From Rhizophagus irregularis (Eukaryota; Glomeromycota; Glomeromycetes; Glomerales; Glomeraceae): DNA of 64,000 nt. The position numbers and the translations under genes are program-made. The number at the start of each line of letters is the position of its first letter. Position 1 is the first letter of the stretch. The DNA lies in NCBI RefSeq assembly GCF_026210795.1, contig NC_089439.1:1488001-1552000 (forward strand). The letters run 5' to 3'. Positions 49,376 to 61,669 of this stretch are shown one piece after another. The notes below the pieces were generated by a model. It had not been told where the DNA came from and did not search any database. It was given only the letters and a program-made list of their open reading frames with translations.

Positions 49376-50593
49376 ATGGAATTAAGACCATTGACCCCAA
49401 CCACAGAACAAGAAGTAATAGTAATTGATGAGGAACATAATCCATCAAAAAAACTCTCTGAAATGAAGCATCATGAAAGTAATGATAAATATGGCAGCAA
49501 ATTAGGAAAAAAAATAGATAAATTGGAAGAAATATTAAAAAACAATCAAAACAAATTAGAGTTTTATACGAGCTACAAAAATTGACAAATAATCAAACAA
49601 AGTGGATCCAAGATCAACTAAGACAGCAAACTGACAATAATAATGATGTTGATTTGACTCCAAAGATCTTCACCGTAAGTAATTTTATTTTTCTCTTTAA
49701 ATAACTATGATAATTTTCATTATACAATAAAAATAATATAGGAAGGGTATATTCAAGTATGCCGAAAATTTTTTCCAAGTAATTTGTGGCCCAGCTTTGA
49801 TGATTTTAAATCTGAATTAGAAAAGTGGCTCAATTTACATCATCCCAATTATTTAAAAGAAGTAAGTGAACGAAAGTGGACTAATTCGTTTGTCGGAAAC
49901 CATCATACTATGGTAATTATCATTAATTATATAAATACGATTTAATTTAATTGTAAATTTCAAATTTTATTAATTTTTTATATTAATTAGATTCAACATA
50001 AAATGAAAGATTTAAGGGGTACCTCTGCCGCAGCAGTTAGGAGTGCAATTTTTAAAGAATTGGGATTACAGATTCCAAGCAGTAAGAAAAAAAATACTCC
50101 AGTTGACATTTCGGAATGGAAAAGATCGCAAAAGGTCAAGGAATGCTATTATAAATTATATGACGAAGATGAAAATGTGATAGAGAATATTGCAAAACAA
50201 GCATTTCCAACCTTATCTCATAACAATGAATTATTATTTAACGATATTTATGTTTATACAGCATCTGTGTGCGATATTGTATTAAATCCTAACTATCCGG
50301 ATATAGAATGTGCAAGAAAACCATTGGAAAGACGTTTTCGAAAATTCAAGGTGATTTTTTTGTTAATTAAAATTGAAATTATCAAATTTTTCAATTATAA
50401 TTCTAAATTAATATTTTAGGATTCACTCTTGAATAATGAATCTATTGAACTTGATGATTCGATATCAATATTACGAGAAGAAATCCCAGAAATGAAAAAG
50501 AAAGTAGTAGTTGAGAAAGATAATGAAGAGGAACCTCATTCAGAGGAAGCTTATGAACAAAATTTCGATGAATTATTTGATCATAGTGACTAA
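49376..50593 (+). CDS. Unknown fungal multi-exon protein
   Basis: Reconstructed from splice signals: introns 49675-49741 (GTAAGT..TAG), 49913-49990 (GTAATT..TTAG) and 50351-50419 (GTGATT..TTTAG), all joining open frames in phase. Exon 1 begins MELRPLTPTTEQEVIVIDEE and is followed by a coiled-coil-like stretch (KLGKKIDKLEEILKNNQNKL). A frame change is needed at about 49560-49575, so the copy is damaged or has a sequence error. Exons 2-3 encode a helical domain (FDDFKSELEKWLNLHHP; MKDLRGTSAAAVRSAIFKEL) of a kind I remember from Rhizophagus hypothetical proteins. The end is very acidic. No known function. It lies next to the DDE gene, pointing toward it. Confidence 0.6.
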
Positions 50594-51066
50594 GTATTTA
50601 TAAAGATCATGGACAACTTTAAGCTTCCCTCAAGAAGTAATTTTTCGATATTGATCATACTTTTATGCTTAGTGATATGTTGTATTATTTGTAATGAATA
50701 TTTTTTATTTTTATTTTTCTATTAGTTATTTAGTATTGCTATTATTAAATGCCGGTCCTTATATGATCGACATAAAATTATTATGCAGATCCGGGGGGAA
50801 TTTACTATGAAAAACTATGATATACAAATAATTGTCAACAATACCGATAAGGAAAACCCCAAATGTTGTGTAAACAGACACAAAAAAAATCACATTACTC
50901 TGTTCTTCATAGCCCGTTCAAACAATATATATAAAAAAAAATACTCTCTTTATTATTTAAAACGCACTTATAGTACGGTCGACGTTGGATTTTGGTATAA
51001 AGAAGTATATTACTAGTAAAATTGCAATTTCTAAAATTTATTACAACCAAACCAAAAACCCATTAT
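50594..51066. other. Spacer between convergent fungal genes
   Basis: Very AT-rich. It includes the left inverted repeat of the DDE element and no convincing gene; the frame at 50783-51016 lacks motifs. Confidence 0.5.
50752..50773 (+). repeat. Putative left terminal inverted repeat
   Basis: CCGGT followed by TATGATCGACAT (50762-50773). Its inverted counterpart stands at 55383-55399, on the other side of the DDE gene. Confidence 0.4.
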
Positions 51067-54000
51067 TCATGTATTTTTTGAAGATTCTGCTTCTTCCAAA
51101 GCACGAAGTGAAGCAGAAGCTTTAAAAGTTCTAGTATAATTTGCAATCCAGTTTTGAATGGTTTGAACTTTTGGAATATCATTTTCTTCTATTTTTTCTT
51201 GTGACGCACGTTCTGTAAGATTATCATACATTTCTTGTGCGGACATTTTCTTTCTTTTGTCAATATTTCCATTCAAAAACATTGTTTCCATTAGCGCTTT
51301 AATTTCTGGTTTTATTCTTTTTACCGTTCCTCGCTGATTTATTATTTGTTTTTCTTTTAATGCCCACCCCGCAAAGAAGATACCACGTCTATAAATGAAT
51401 AAATATTAACAAATTGACCAATGGCAAGAAAATATCACAATGTATTATAAAACTTACATTGTGTTTTGTTGTGTATTTTCTTTATTTGTGAGGTCAACCA
51501 AATCCAAATCAACAGAAGAAATTATGATCTAATTGGGAATTGGGTTAATATTTGTACAGTAAATAAAGGGATTGTAAGTATTTACCGTATTTATTTTCTG
51601 ATTATTGTTTTGGATATTATTTATTTCTGATGCTAATAAAAAAGTATTGGAAATTTAAGATTAGAGTTCAAAATTAACAAAAATACGATCAATAACTTAC
51701 AAATTGGTCTTAATATTGGAGTTACCCATTGATTAGTTGCTTTAGAAGGAGTAGTAAAACTAGGATTTGGTTTTGTAGTTGGAGTTTTTTCCAACTTTTT
51801 TATTTTCACTGGCGTAATCGTTGTCCATTCATTTATATGAGGTAAGGCACGTGCAAGTATATGACCTGCATTAGGACCATCAACTGGCCAAGACCATTCA
51901 TTCCAATTATTTATACCAGCTATAGTTCTGATCTTTGTTTTTTTGTCTATTCAAAAAAATTGTATCAAAAATTCAATCTAATATCTAAAAAATCAATATA
52001 TTTTTTTTTAATTCTTACCAAATTCACGATCAGGTGTCAGTTGTGAAACGCGAGCTCCTGAAATATTCTGTATTGCTTTTTGAATATCTTCTCCATCAGT
52101 AATATTCAATCCAAGTCGTACATAACGTTTTATTGCTTGTGAAATCTACAAAAATAAAATAATGTAAGTAATAAAAAAAATATTTTTCTTCAAGTTTTAC
52201 ATTACTTGAGCATGATGGGAATCTATTGATGTTTTGGCTTCTCCAGCCTCTAAGAATATCCACCGTCTCACTTCTACATTGTACCAATCATACCAATAAG
52301 AAAGGATGATCATCAGTTGTGTATTGTGATAATGTGGACCATTATCAGAAATAATCGTTATCCATTTAGGTTTTTGTTCAAGATTTTCTATTACAGCATG
52401 GAGAGAAGAGGCAGTGAACCAAGCATCTTGCTTGGTGTCATCAGACCAGTGATCGAATGCTTCAATATTCATAGTTTGTGTACCTTTGATTTTTTGATAC
52501 ACAAGAACTGAATGCAAAGTCCATCCGCGTTTTCCAAAAAATTCAGATTTTGTCTCACGAGAAGTTTGTGAAAGAATTCTCATCTTATAATCAACAATAA
52601 GGACTGCACCTTCATCATCCAACTCTTGAAGTCTAATATTAAATTGTGAATTTAGGTAAAATTTTCTCATAAGGTGAGATAACCAGAATATTAGTTGCTT
52701 TAGTTTAATATTCAAAAATTCGTGATGCTCGGCTGATAATTGTTTTTTTAACAGCTCAAAGATGAAAAATAATTTATTGCATTGTGAACATGCATCAGTA
52801 TGTGATTCTGAACATATTCCAAAAGCGTGAATTAAGCAATGACAGATACAAGGATTGTGTTTTGGTTTCCGGTAATATCAACTTTCAACTCTTTTTCAAA
52901 ATCCTTTCTGAGATATCGTCGAAGAATCTGTAATTGTTTACATAAATCGTTCTTTTTTCAAATAATAGACGCTATTATTATTATTATAACGTGATAATTA
53001 CAAAGGTACATGAAATATTTACCTTCAATTGCGTATTTACAATATTATTTTCTATCAATTTTTCAAGATCTAAAAATACCTCATAAAAATTTTCATTGCA
53101 TATTGAACACAGTCCCCCTAAATTTTCCTTATAGACAAATCTACCACTTTCCAATCGTGTCATAAAGGATGTACGTCCCATACCATTAGGATAAAGTTCT
53201 GTGAACTTTTCCCATAAAGATTTTTTATTATTCTGCAGGTACAAGATAGGTAATCCACTTTCATTATCCGTCTTATAGGATGACATGTTTACATTATTTT
53301 TATCAGAAAAAAAAGAGTCAAATTGATCTAATTTTTCTTGTGATAATCTCATACGATGTGTGACAGGCTTCAACATCGGAGGGCAGCCGTAACCACATAA
53401 TCGTGAATGTCGCTTTGCATCAATTATTGTGTGACTTCCAACCTATGATTTATAATAGGTGCATGGTGTAACAAAAAAAAATCATACGATCTTAATTTTT
53501 TTGAATAATTTTTTCAAATAATTTTTTTTTTCGAATAATTTTTTTGAATAATTTTTTCAAATAATTTTTTTTTCGGATAATTTTTTCAAATAATTTTTTT
53601 TTTGAATAATTTTTTTCAAATTATAATCTCATTTTATTATCAAATAATAAATCAAATAATATATTTTTTCTAATATTTATACATAAAATCTATTCAAAAT
53701 GTTTTTGTTTCTATGAACGTATATATATTTCTAAAATCTATATTTCTATGAATGTATGTATATTTCTATGAATGTATAAGTCTATATTCTATGAATGTAT
53801 ATAGTCTATATTCTATGAATGTATAAGTCTATATTTCTATGAACGGATAAGTCTATCAAAAATGTTTGTATTTCTATGAATGTATAAAATAAAATCTAAA
53901 TAGATAAAAATTGGGCTAAATCCTTTCTGTTTGTAAGTGTGCTTTTGTTGTTATTATATTACACTTACCTTCAGGTTTTTTTCAAGTTGGGAGTATGTGA

Positions 54001-55283
54001 ATTGATCAGCAATTATAGATATAACCCTACGCTTACCATCATGGGTTTTTTTATTTTCTTTTATAGCACGATCAAAACAATACCAAAATTTTTTTGTCGA
54101 ATTTGGCATATGAATGGGTGTTGATACAAGAAAGCCCATTTTGTAAAGATTTGAAATTGTATCACTATCTTTTATAGGATTAGAGGCTCGCGTCCAGAAC
54201 TGAAACTTTTTATAATAAAGTTAGTATGCAGATTGAATTATCTCTTTTATATATCAAATACAAAAAACTAACCTTTGATTCATCAGAATTGAAAGGAGTG
54301 ATCAGATGAGCACCAGCCGCTTTTAGCAAAGCTCGCCATGCACGCAATTCCCTATCCCCAAATTTATGACGTTTTGGATAAATTTTTTTCAGATTTGAAT
54401 AAAGCTCAAAAATATCACTATCTTGTTTTCCCCATATATCAAAAATTGTATACCAATTAATCTTTGAAATAGTTCGTCTCTTTAGATGATATTCAAATAA
54501 TTTTGACATCAGAGACAGATTACCCCAATTACTAGGCGTGCATGTGGGAACATGATGCACGCGTAATGAATTTTGTGTTTTTTGATTTTTGAGACCATAA
54601 AGTTCGCTCCCATCATACTTTTCCATAAACCATGATTTGCGCCAAACTTCACTTGGTGTAGAGCCACGAATTATTTTTATTTTTTGTGCTTGTTGATAGA
54701 TTTCAATAATACATTCATTATCAACAATTCTTGAAACAAATAACGCTTGTTTCTTATTGTAAAAGTGAAGGAGAGATGATGAATAGCCTGAACCAGCATT
54801 ATGCCACTCGGGATGAGATGATACCCCTAAGTCATGTATAAAAATTTTATATTTATCAATTGTAATTTGAAATGGAATAAATCTAACACCACGAGATATT
54901 TCTTCTATTATTTTTGGATCGTTTTGTCCTATTATTGTTGGTCCCGAAAATTTAGTTGAGTTATGAAAAATTTCATTATATAAAGAGCTAATAGCTCTAG
55001 TAGGAGAGGTTTCTATTTTCCCAGAAAATGAACCTGAACTACAAAAATATCCAGGCTGTCTAGGGTGTTCTGAATTTCCAAGAACCACTGAAACTATAAA
55101 CTCCCGATTATTGCGAAAAACACGAGTCTTCTGACCCAAGCGAATAGGAAAAAAAATATGTTCGTTACTACCATTTGTAGATCGGGAACTCCACCAGTAA
55201 CGGGCGAATGGTCCATAGTGTAAATTTTCATTAATAGTGCCTGGTGTTAACAATGTAACTGGAACTTCAAGGTGTTTTGCCAT
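51067..55283 (-). CDS. DDE transposase-like fungal gene, multi-exon, damaged
   Basis: The gene runs from ATG at 55283 (MAKHLEVPVTLLTPGTINEN) through about nine exons. Clear junctions: 54273/54199, 53969/53442, exon end 53023, then exons at roughly 52940-52206, 52145-52020, 51950-51710 and three short ones to the stop at 51067. The middle carries a Cys/His cluster (NPCICHCLIHAFG, then CSESHTDACSQC). A DDE-type catalytic set follows: D in LIVDYKMRIL, D in ISDNGPHYHN, E in FLEAGEAKTSIDSHHAQ. RNase H-like DDE enzymes cut and join DNA in transposition. The C-terminus (FFAGWALKEKQIINQRG) is shared by this fungal family, as I remember it. A frame change at about 52865 separates two well-matching segments, so this copy may be inactive. 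Flanking short inverted repeats suggest a DNA transposon. Confidence 0.65.
53443..53968. repeat. Minisatellite-filled intron
   Basis: Intron 2 of the DDE gene (526 nt, others near 80). Its upstream-strand half (53690-53900) repeats TTTCTATGAATGTATAAG with TCTATAT spacers; the other half (53490-53640) repeats GAATAATTTTTTCAAATAAT. The expansions explain its unusual length. Confidence 0.75.
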
Positions 55284-55382
55284 TATTTTTGTGAAAGTAA
55301 GAAGTCAACAGCAGATTTTAAACGCGACCTTTATTACTATGAGATTATCCCCGAATGTTATTATTATCGATATTAATAATCA

Positions 55383-55399
55383 ATGTCGATCATAACCGG
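55383..55399 (-). repeat. Putative right terminal inverted repeat
   Basis: ATGTCGATCATA plus ACCGG, the inverted counterpart of 50752-50773: twelve bases identical and the CCGGT block two bases closer. Confidence 0.4.
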
Positions 55400-55402
55400 A
55401 TT

Positions 55403-55640
55403 AGCACTTAAAACAATTGAATTTTATGTTAATTATTTATCGTTAATAAATGTAATAAGTATTTTTTGATGATTATCAATTAAATATTTTCGATATATAT
55501 CACTTTGGTTAAATAATCGGTTAGGTCAAATAATGATATTTATCACTTAATCGTATTTTGATAATTATCGATTGGGTTAAAGTTAGATAATGATATTTAT
55601 CACTGTTTAACAATATCGAAATTACTCGACGAGTGCGATT
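55403..55640. other. AT-rich tail with GATATTTATCAC repeats
   Basis: Three or four spaced copies of ATGATATTTATCACT / GATATATATCAC with TTGGTTAAAT between them. It ends near a CACGTGA site at 55659, where left-type sequence resumes. Confidence 0.5.
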
Positions 55641-56309
55641 TTTATTGATATATATCACGTGAGTTTTTCATCGGCATATACCCCCTTAAAAAATTTCCCG
55701 ATGAAAGCCCAAGCGAAGCCTAGGATATACACTAAGCGTCTTACTTTTTCGTTTTTTGTCATATATCGTTACCATAGTATTGACCTTATACTTTTGTTAT
55801 CGCAGTTCCCCTTTATTACTCTGCAATAATCATATCCATTAAAAAATCAGAGTAACGAAATCCCCTGCATCTACGTCTTATGAAATACAGTGTTTCTACT
55901 ATTCTGGTAACTAGGCTAGTTATTACAATTGTCGTATCAAAAAGTTATTTAATAGGAACAACAGAATGGTGGTAACGTTATACCTTGTGTTACCGTGTAT
56001 ATTTCTTCATGGTACAGAATCTCCTGTAAGACATATTCGTTACCGGAATAGTTACTCGTGAATTTCTTATAACGATGCAAATGTTGTTATTCCCAGTAAT
56101 ATGTTTTCGTTAACTATTGGTAACACACAATAAGTATCTTGGTCATTGCCACGAATTACGGAAACGATTGGTAATATAAAGAGCCAATAAAGCATACTCC
56201 CAAGGGTCACGTTCTCGTTGTTAGAGACATTTCGCAGCACAAGATATGCCAATTTTGTACTACATCAGCACAGTAATACCGTCATATGATGCCAGGCGCA
56301 GTAACTGAA

Positions 56310-56372
56310 CATGTGACACTCTGCGCAATTGTGTAGTATGTCATGTGCCCTTTGGGCAGTCTCCGACTGATC
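56310..56372. repeat. Composite of palindromic element and mini-hairpin
   Basis: CATGTGACACTCT..GTATGTCATGTG (56310-56347) is followed without a gap by CCCTTTGGG and CAGTCTCCGACTG. The junction ACATGTGCCCTTTGGGCAGT also occurs at 21239-21258, so the two units are linked in more than one place. Confidence 0.75.
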
Positions 56373-56700
56373 TCGACGCAGTAATTCTCATTGTCGTTCG
56401 CTTACATGGATTGTTTATTGATTTCACACCGAGAAATTATTGCTAATTCTTATAGAAATTTAATCACTCACGCATTGTGGTAATTTGGGATGGTTACAGA
56501 AACGGCATTCTAGGTAAACGATTCTTCAAATATTTTGTCGATAGTTCGAGTAGATATTAGTGATAATGTTAATGCGTACGATTTATTCCGGTGCTATTTT
56601 TATTGGAATATACTCCGTACGTTTGCAGAGGATTAGTTCATAAATAGAGTTACTGCACTTAATCCTGTCAGTCATTAACTATCACACAGGAGAGAATATT

Positions 56701-57039
56701 ATGTTGTTGAAGACTATCGTTTCCAATAGATATCATCATTACTTCCATGTGAACATCTTACTCCACATGGTTAACGACTATCCTCTTAAGAAAATCCGAA
56801 GAACGATAAACAAGGAAATGATTGTTCGACGACATCGATGGAAAACTGTTGGCCATGTTAACGATCAAGTTAAATTGTCTGATGACACGGATGGGAACTT
56901 CCCTATATTCCCATGGTCTTATTTGTTGCCATTTAAGTGTGGATCAAATGATAATATCGATCATCCCATCAGAACATGTCGTTCAGGTATGGATCATAGA
57001 TCACGAAAAGTTATTGCAAGTGATACATTCAAGAGTTAG
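56701..57039 (+). CDS. Doubtful small protein, 112 aa
   Basis: An ATG frame (MLLKTIVSNRYHHYFHVNIL) with many basic residues. An overlapping frame (56822-57082) looks equally protein-like near its end, so a frameshift or chance is possible. No motif and no family. Confidence 0.2.
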   Translation: MLLKTIVSNRYHHYFHVNILLHMVNDYPLKKIRRTINKEMIVRRHRWKTVGHVNDQVKLSDDTDGNFPIFPWSYLLPFKCGSNDNIDHPIRTCRSGMDHRSRKVIASDTFKS

Positions 57040-57542
57040 TGAATATGAAAAAATATTAGTTCGTCATAAAATACACATATAATTTCGGTAATAGAAATTC
57101 GGGTTATCATTTTTTCACGTGTTTTAATTTCAGTAACTCGGCTTATGTCAAAAGCAAGTGACATTGTTAGATGCTTTCCTCATATAACGTGTTTAATACT
57201 ATGTTCTAAGACTCAAGTTTCGTGAAATACCGTATTTGTCATAGCACTCTATTATAATGTCACAAACTGTACTACAAACTTGTGCCGTTCTGCATTTAAT
57301 CCCACTGTGACTCTGATCACAATCGGTGGTGCTCTTCCAGCTATATTTCGTTTCCTTAGTCCCTTCGCAATTTCCGACTGTATTTGTTGAAACTAGACAG
57401 TTATTAATGGGTCCTTATTTAGTGAACGACAACAGGTGCCATACAAAGAACACTAGCATATTTTTTGTATGCATTAAGGGTAGCCAAGTACAAGACTCTT
57501 TACAGAAACCTTCAATTTTCATAAATATGATAAACATATAAT

Positions 57543-57935
57543 TGTTAGATAGCAGTCATATTTTCGATATATAATAAAAATATTTTAGTACATGTTATAT
57601 AATTATGAGATGATCAACAGATGTATAAAACATGTTCGTAATTTCCTTGATTTACGCTATTAGATAATAGTCATATTTTTGATATATAATAAAAATATTT
57701 TAGTACAAGTTATATAATTATGAGATAATCAACAGATGTATAAAATATGTTCGTAATTTCCCTGATTATGCTATTAGATAACAGACATATTTTCAATATA
57801 TAATAATAATATTTTAATACACGTTATATAATTATGAGATGATCAACAGATGTATAAAACATGTTCGTAATTTTCTTGATTTACGCTATTAGATAACAGT
57901 CATATTTTCGATATATAATAATAATATTTTATAAT
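57543..57935. repeat. ~117-bp tandem repeat, fungal type
   Basis: Three full copies and one partial of a unit with TTAGATAACAGTCATATTTT, GATATATAATAAAAATATTT, TTATATAATTATGAGATGAT and AACATGTTCGTAATTTCCTT. A further partial copy starts at 59970 beyond 2 kb of unrelated sequence, so the array was interrupted. Confidence 0.9.
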
Positions 57936-58015
57936 TACTAGGTGTAACCCATCGCGTTGTGGCGGGAATGATACTTGCTCATCAAGTAAGAGAGTAATAA
58001 AGAGAAGTAATGATA

Positions 58016-58680
58016 ACACACGTCTCCCATCACTCCTCTTCATCACTTCTTTACGTCTCCCATCACTCCTTTTCGTATCCCATCACTCCTCTTCATCTTC
58101 TCATCACTTCTTTATGTCTCCTATCGCTCCTTTTCGTATCCTATCACTCCTTTTCGCTTCTTTTCGTCTCCCATCGCTCCTTTTTGTATCCCATCACTCC
58201 TTTTTGCTTCTTTTCGTCTCCCATCACTCCTCTTCATCTTCTTATCACTTCTTTACGTCTCCCATCGCTCTTTTTCGTCTCTCATCACTCCTCTTCATCT
58301 TCTCATCACTTCTTTATGACTCCTATCGCTCCTTTTCGTATCCTATCACTCCTTTTCGTCTCCCATCACTCCTTTTCGCTTCTTTTCGTCTCCCATCGCT
58401 CCTTTTTGTATCCCATCACTCCTTTTTGCTTCTTTTCGTCTCCCATCACTCCTCTTCATCTTCTTATCACTTATTTACGTCTCCCATCGCTCCTTTTCGT
58501 CTCTCATCACTCCTCTTCATCTTCTCATCACTTCTTTATGTCTCTCATCACTCCCTTTCATCTCCCATCACTTCTCTTCGTCTCCCATCACTTCTTTTAG
58601 TCTCCCATCACTCCTCTTCGTCTCCCATCACTTCCTTTTGTCTCCCATCACTACTTTTCATCGCTCATCATGTCTTATTT
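58016..58680. repeat. Pyrimidine-rich minisatellite, ~20-bp unit
   Basis: Over 30 imperfect copies of CTCCCATCACTCCTTTTCGT and variants (CTTCATCTTCTCATCACTTC), with longer higher-order repeats. The long open frames here, rich in S, H, L and F, arise from the repeat and are not genes. Confidence 0.95.
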
Positions 58681-59339
58681 CTCCTTTTTGTTTCCTATCA
58701 CTTCTTATTACTCTTTTTTTCATCTTCTATTACTTTCCATTACTCCATTGTTATTTCATCATCTTTCTCCTTGGTCATTGTAATTTATTTATCTTTTATT
58801 TATTGTTATTGTTTAAATATGGTGATTTTTTTCTTTAAAATCGTAAATGTGTGGCTTAAATTTTAATATTTGCAAATAAAATTTCATTAAATAAGATTAT
58901 TTTAAATAAATATGCAAAAAATTTTTTTAAAAAAATATCTTTGCAATAAAATTTTAAGTTAACCGATCAAATAACTAAATTAAAAAATCAGCCATCAGCC
59001 GACTAACATCATATGACATTTGAAAAAACCCAGTGACGGTTAGCAATCCTCCCAAAAAATATCTCACAATCCCCCAAAAATCAATTATAACAATCTATTG
59101 CTATGAAAAAAATTCCCCAATTATAACAATCTATTGTCATGAAAAAAACATTTCCCATAGAATTTACTAAACCGATCTATTATTACAAAAAATAAATAAG
59201 TAAATTATAAAATTATATGTCAGTCTATTTATTACTAATAATAATAATAAGAATCGGGAAAATAGGTAATTACCGTAGTGCCACAGCGTTAATCTGATCA
59301 CTGATCCAAATCTAGATGGTTTAAGAATGTGGTTTGGGA

Positions 59340-59830
59340 AAAAAAATATCAATGAAGAAAATTGAAAAAAAGCGAAAAATAAAATTTAGGGGAAAAGAAA
59401 AAGGATAAGGATAGAAAAAAAGGAATCCGTAAAAAAAATAAGTACCGAAAAAAATTCTGAAAAAAAAAGAATAATCTGGTCCAAAAAGACTGAAAAAAAA
59501 ATTTTAAAAAATAAATTAATAATACGGTCCGAAAAAAATAATAATATAAAAAAATCGGTCTTAAAAGACCAATAAAAAAAAATTTTTTCAGTTTGGGAAA
59601 AACAACCAATAAAATTCTCGGGTTGGAAAAAAAAATCAAACCAAAAAAGAGGAAAAAAAATGAAGATTTTTTTTTAAAAAAAAAAGGAAAAAAAAAGGAA
59701 AAAAAAAGGAAAAGAAAAGGAAAAAGGTTTGGAAGAGAAAAGAGGAAACTTAAAAAAAAAGAAAGAACCGATTGATTCAAGGAAAAAAAAAGAAAAAAAA
59801 ATACTAATAATCTGATTAAAATTTCATTAA
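59340..59830. repeat. A-rich, purine-biased low-complexity tract
   Basis: Runs of A interrupted by GG, with AAAAAAAGGAAAA the commonest piece. Open frames on both strands here are artefacts. 58680-59340 between the two repeats is plain AT-rich DNA with no gene. Confidence 0.9.
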
Positions 59831-60187
59831 CCGGAATTGGATTAGATATAACAATATGACTTGCTGATTAAGCTATAAAGAATACAGATCAACAATTCAA
59901 AATTAATTTATACAGGTTAATCTAAACGTAATGGTTACACGCCAATTTTTTTAGTATAATTTTACGCTGTTAGATAATAGTCATATTTTTGATATATAAT
60001 AAAAATATTTTAATATTTACAAGCAATAATTTAATGAAATTATGTAAATGAAGCAAAATAAAATAATAAATCTTGCAGATATATGTTTACAACAATTTAA
60101 AATATTACCACAATCTTTGGTATGCATTTAATCATTAAATTTCTAAATATAAATTTCCATCGGAATCAGTTGTACTGAAACATTATT

Positions 60188-61669
60188 CTAATAGTCTAAT
60201 AGATCTCGCACTGGTAGTACCTTCACTATTCCAAGTTTGGTTGGTATTGGCAGGTCAATGGTGTTTTCATCGCATTTCTTAACTACAGCCTGCGTATCTT
60301 CTTTATCTCTCTGGGCAATAAGTATAGCTTTAACAACATGACGTACAAAAATACCAAGATTTGTAATAATTTCAGAATCTTTTCTTAGTTTTTGTTGATC
60401 TGTCGCTCTTAAATGCATCTGAAATAATTGTCGCCATACATCCTCAGTGATGAATTCATCTAATTCGTCATATGGTTCCACTGCCCTATTTATTAATATT
60501 AATTATTAATTAATTTGATTTTAAAAAGTTAAATAATATTATAAGTACTAACCTTTTATGTGTTGTTTTAAATTCATTTGCAAGCTTTACAATGGCAACA
60601 TGGAATTTGTAGCGATATGTATTAAACCATGAACCTACATCTTTAACCAAGGTTCCTAACCTTGGATCAGTTTTGGTAATTTTACAGACACGTACAACAA
60701 GTTCCTCGTATAGTGCTACTGTATTGTTCCTTGTACGAAGAAAAAGTGCCTTGCACTCTTCCTGTAACTGGAACTTAATATGCTAAAAATTGAAATAAAT
60801 ATAACGATAAGTATAGTAATAATTAATTTTGTGATTAAATAAAATGAAATTTCACCTGATCAATTTCTGGAAGTGACAATCCCGATTGTAATACAGCTTC
60901 ATGAGATAAATTTGATATTAAAGACGTTTCACATTCTTCTTCATTAACTCTAGTTGACATTCCATTTCGGATGCTTATAGCCAAGTTTAAAATTCTTTGA
61001 TGATAAGCCAACCACAAGGCGATTTCAAATTCGTTAGTCATATTATGAAATTGTGATGGAAATTTTGGCTGCTGCTCACTTAATGGTATATTTGACTCAT
61101 CTTCATTGTCACTGAATGTCTGGCCTGTTACAGAGAAATTTTCATCACTGCTTTTCATATTATTTTTATCAATATTGAACTGCTTTTGGTTTGAATATGA
61201 TATAACAGTATTAGTACTATTGATATCCGCTTGCAGCTCATGTGACGTGATATCTGAATCAACATCAATTATTTCCGGAGTATCCTTTGTACTACTGTCA
61301 GTACTTGTTTTCTGCTTCTTTTGGCTACTAGATTTGCTTGGCAGTTCTGATGTTATTAGATCGTTAGTATCTTTATTTTTATTTTTTTGCTGTCTGGATC
61401 TTGTTCTTTTTGCAACATTTCCTTTATTATATTCATTATTTTGCTGCCTTTTATTTGATTTTTTTGTATTTTTTACAGCAGACGTGGCAGGTTGATCTAT
61501 TTCCGTATTATCAGAAGAAGGATCATCATCTTGTATTTGAATATCTTTAGCTATCTCTTTTGGTACTTTTAATACTAAAGTCTGTTAGTTGATATGAAGG
61601 AAATGGATAAAAAATAGTATTTTAAGAATTTACTTTATGCTTACCAAATACTTTTTTTTTGGGAGGCAT
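60188..61669 (-). CDS. Unknown fungal protein, four exons
   Basis: Exon 1 (61669-61645, MPPKKKVF) joins across GTAAGC..CTTTAG to exon 2 (from 61574) in phase. Exon 2 ends at the GTGAAA donor at about 60856. Exon 3 starts at about 60783 after TTTTTAG and exon 4 at about 60493, ending in DLLDY and a stop. About 400 residues. The first half is polar and lysine-rich (KKSNKRQQNNEYNKGNVAKR), nuclear-looking. The second half is helical and conserved in appearance (FEIALWLAYHQRILNLAISI; LVKDVGSWFNTYRYKFHVAI; WRQLFQMHLRATDQQKLRKD). I recall similar Rhizophagus proteins of unknown role. The frame is intact given these junctions. Confidence 0.6.

Larger units (their letters stand above)
55641..57540. 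other. Left-type (virus-like) island right of the fungal block
   Basis: The units typical of 1-49 kb return: CACGTGA at 55659, GTTACC/GGTAACG motifs (55770-56170), the palindromic element at 56310-56347 and the GGGCAGTCTCCGACTGAT hairpin beside it. They stop at about 57.54 kb. One doubtful frame is listed. Confidence 0.6.

Noticed and set aside
58010-58866. Long overlapping open frames rich in S, H, L and F
   Set aside because: They exist in several frames at once because the DNA is a pyrimidine minisatellite.
59349-59780. F/L/K-rich open frames on both strands
   Set aside because: Products of the A-rich low-complexity tract.
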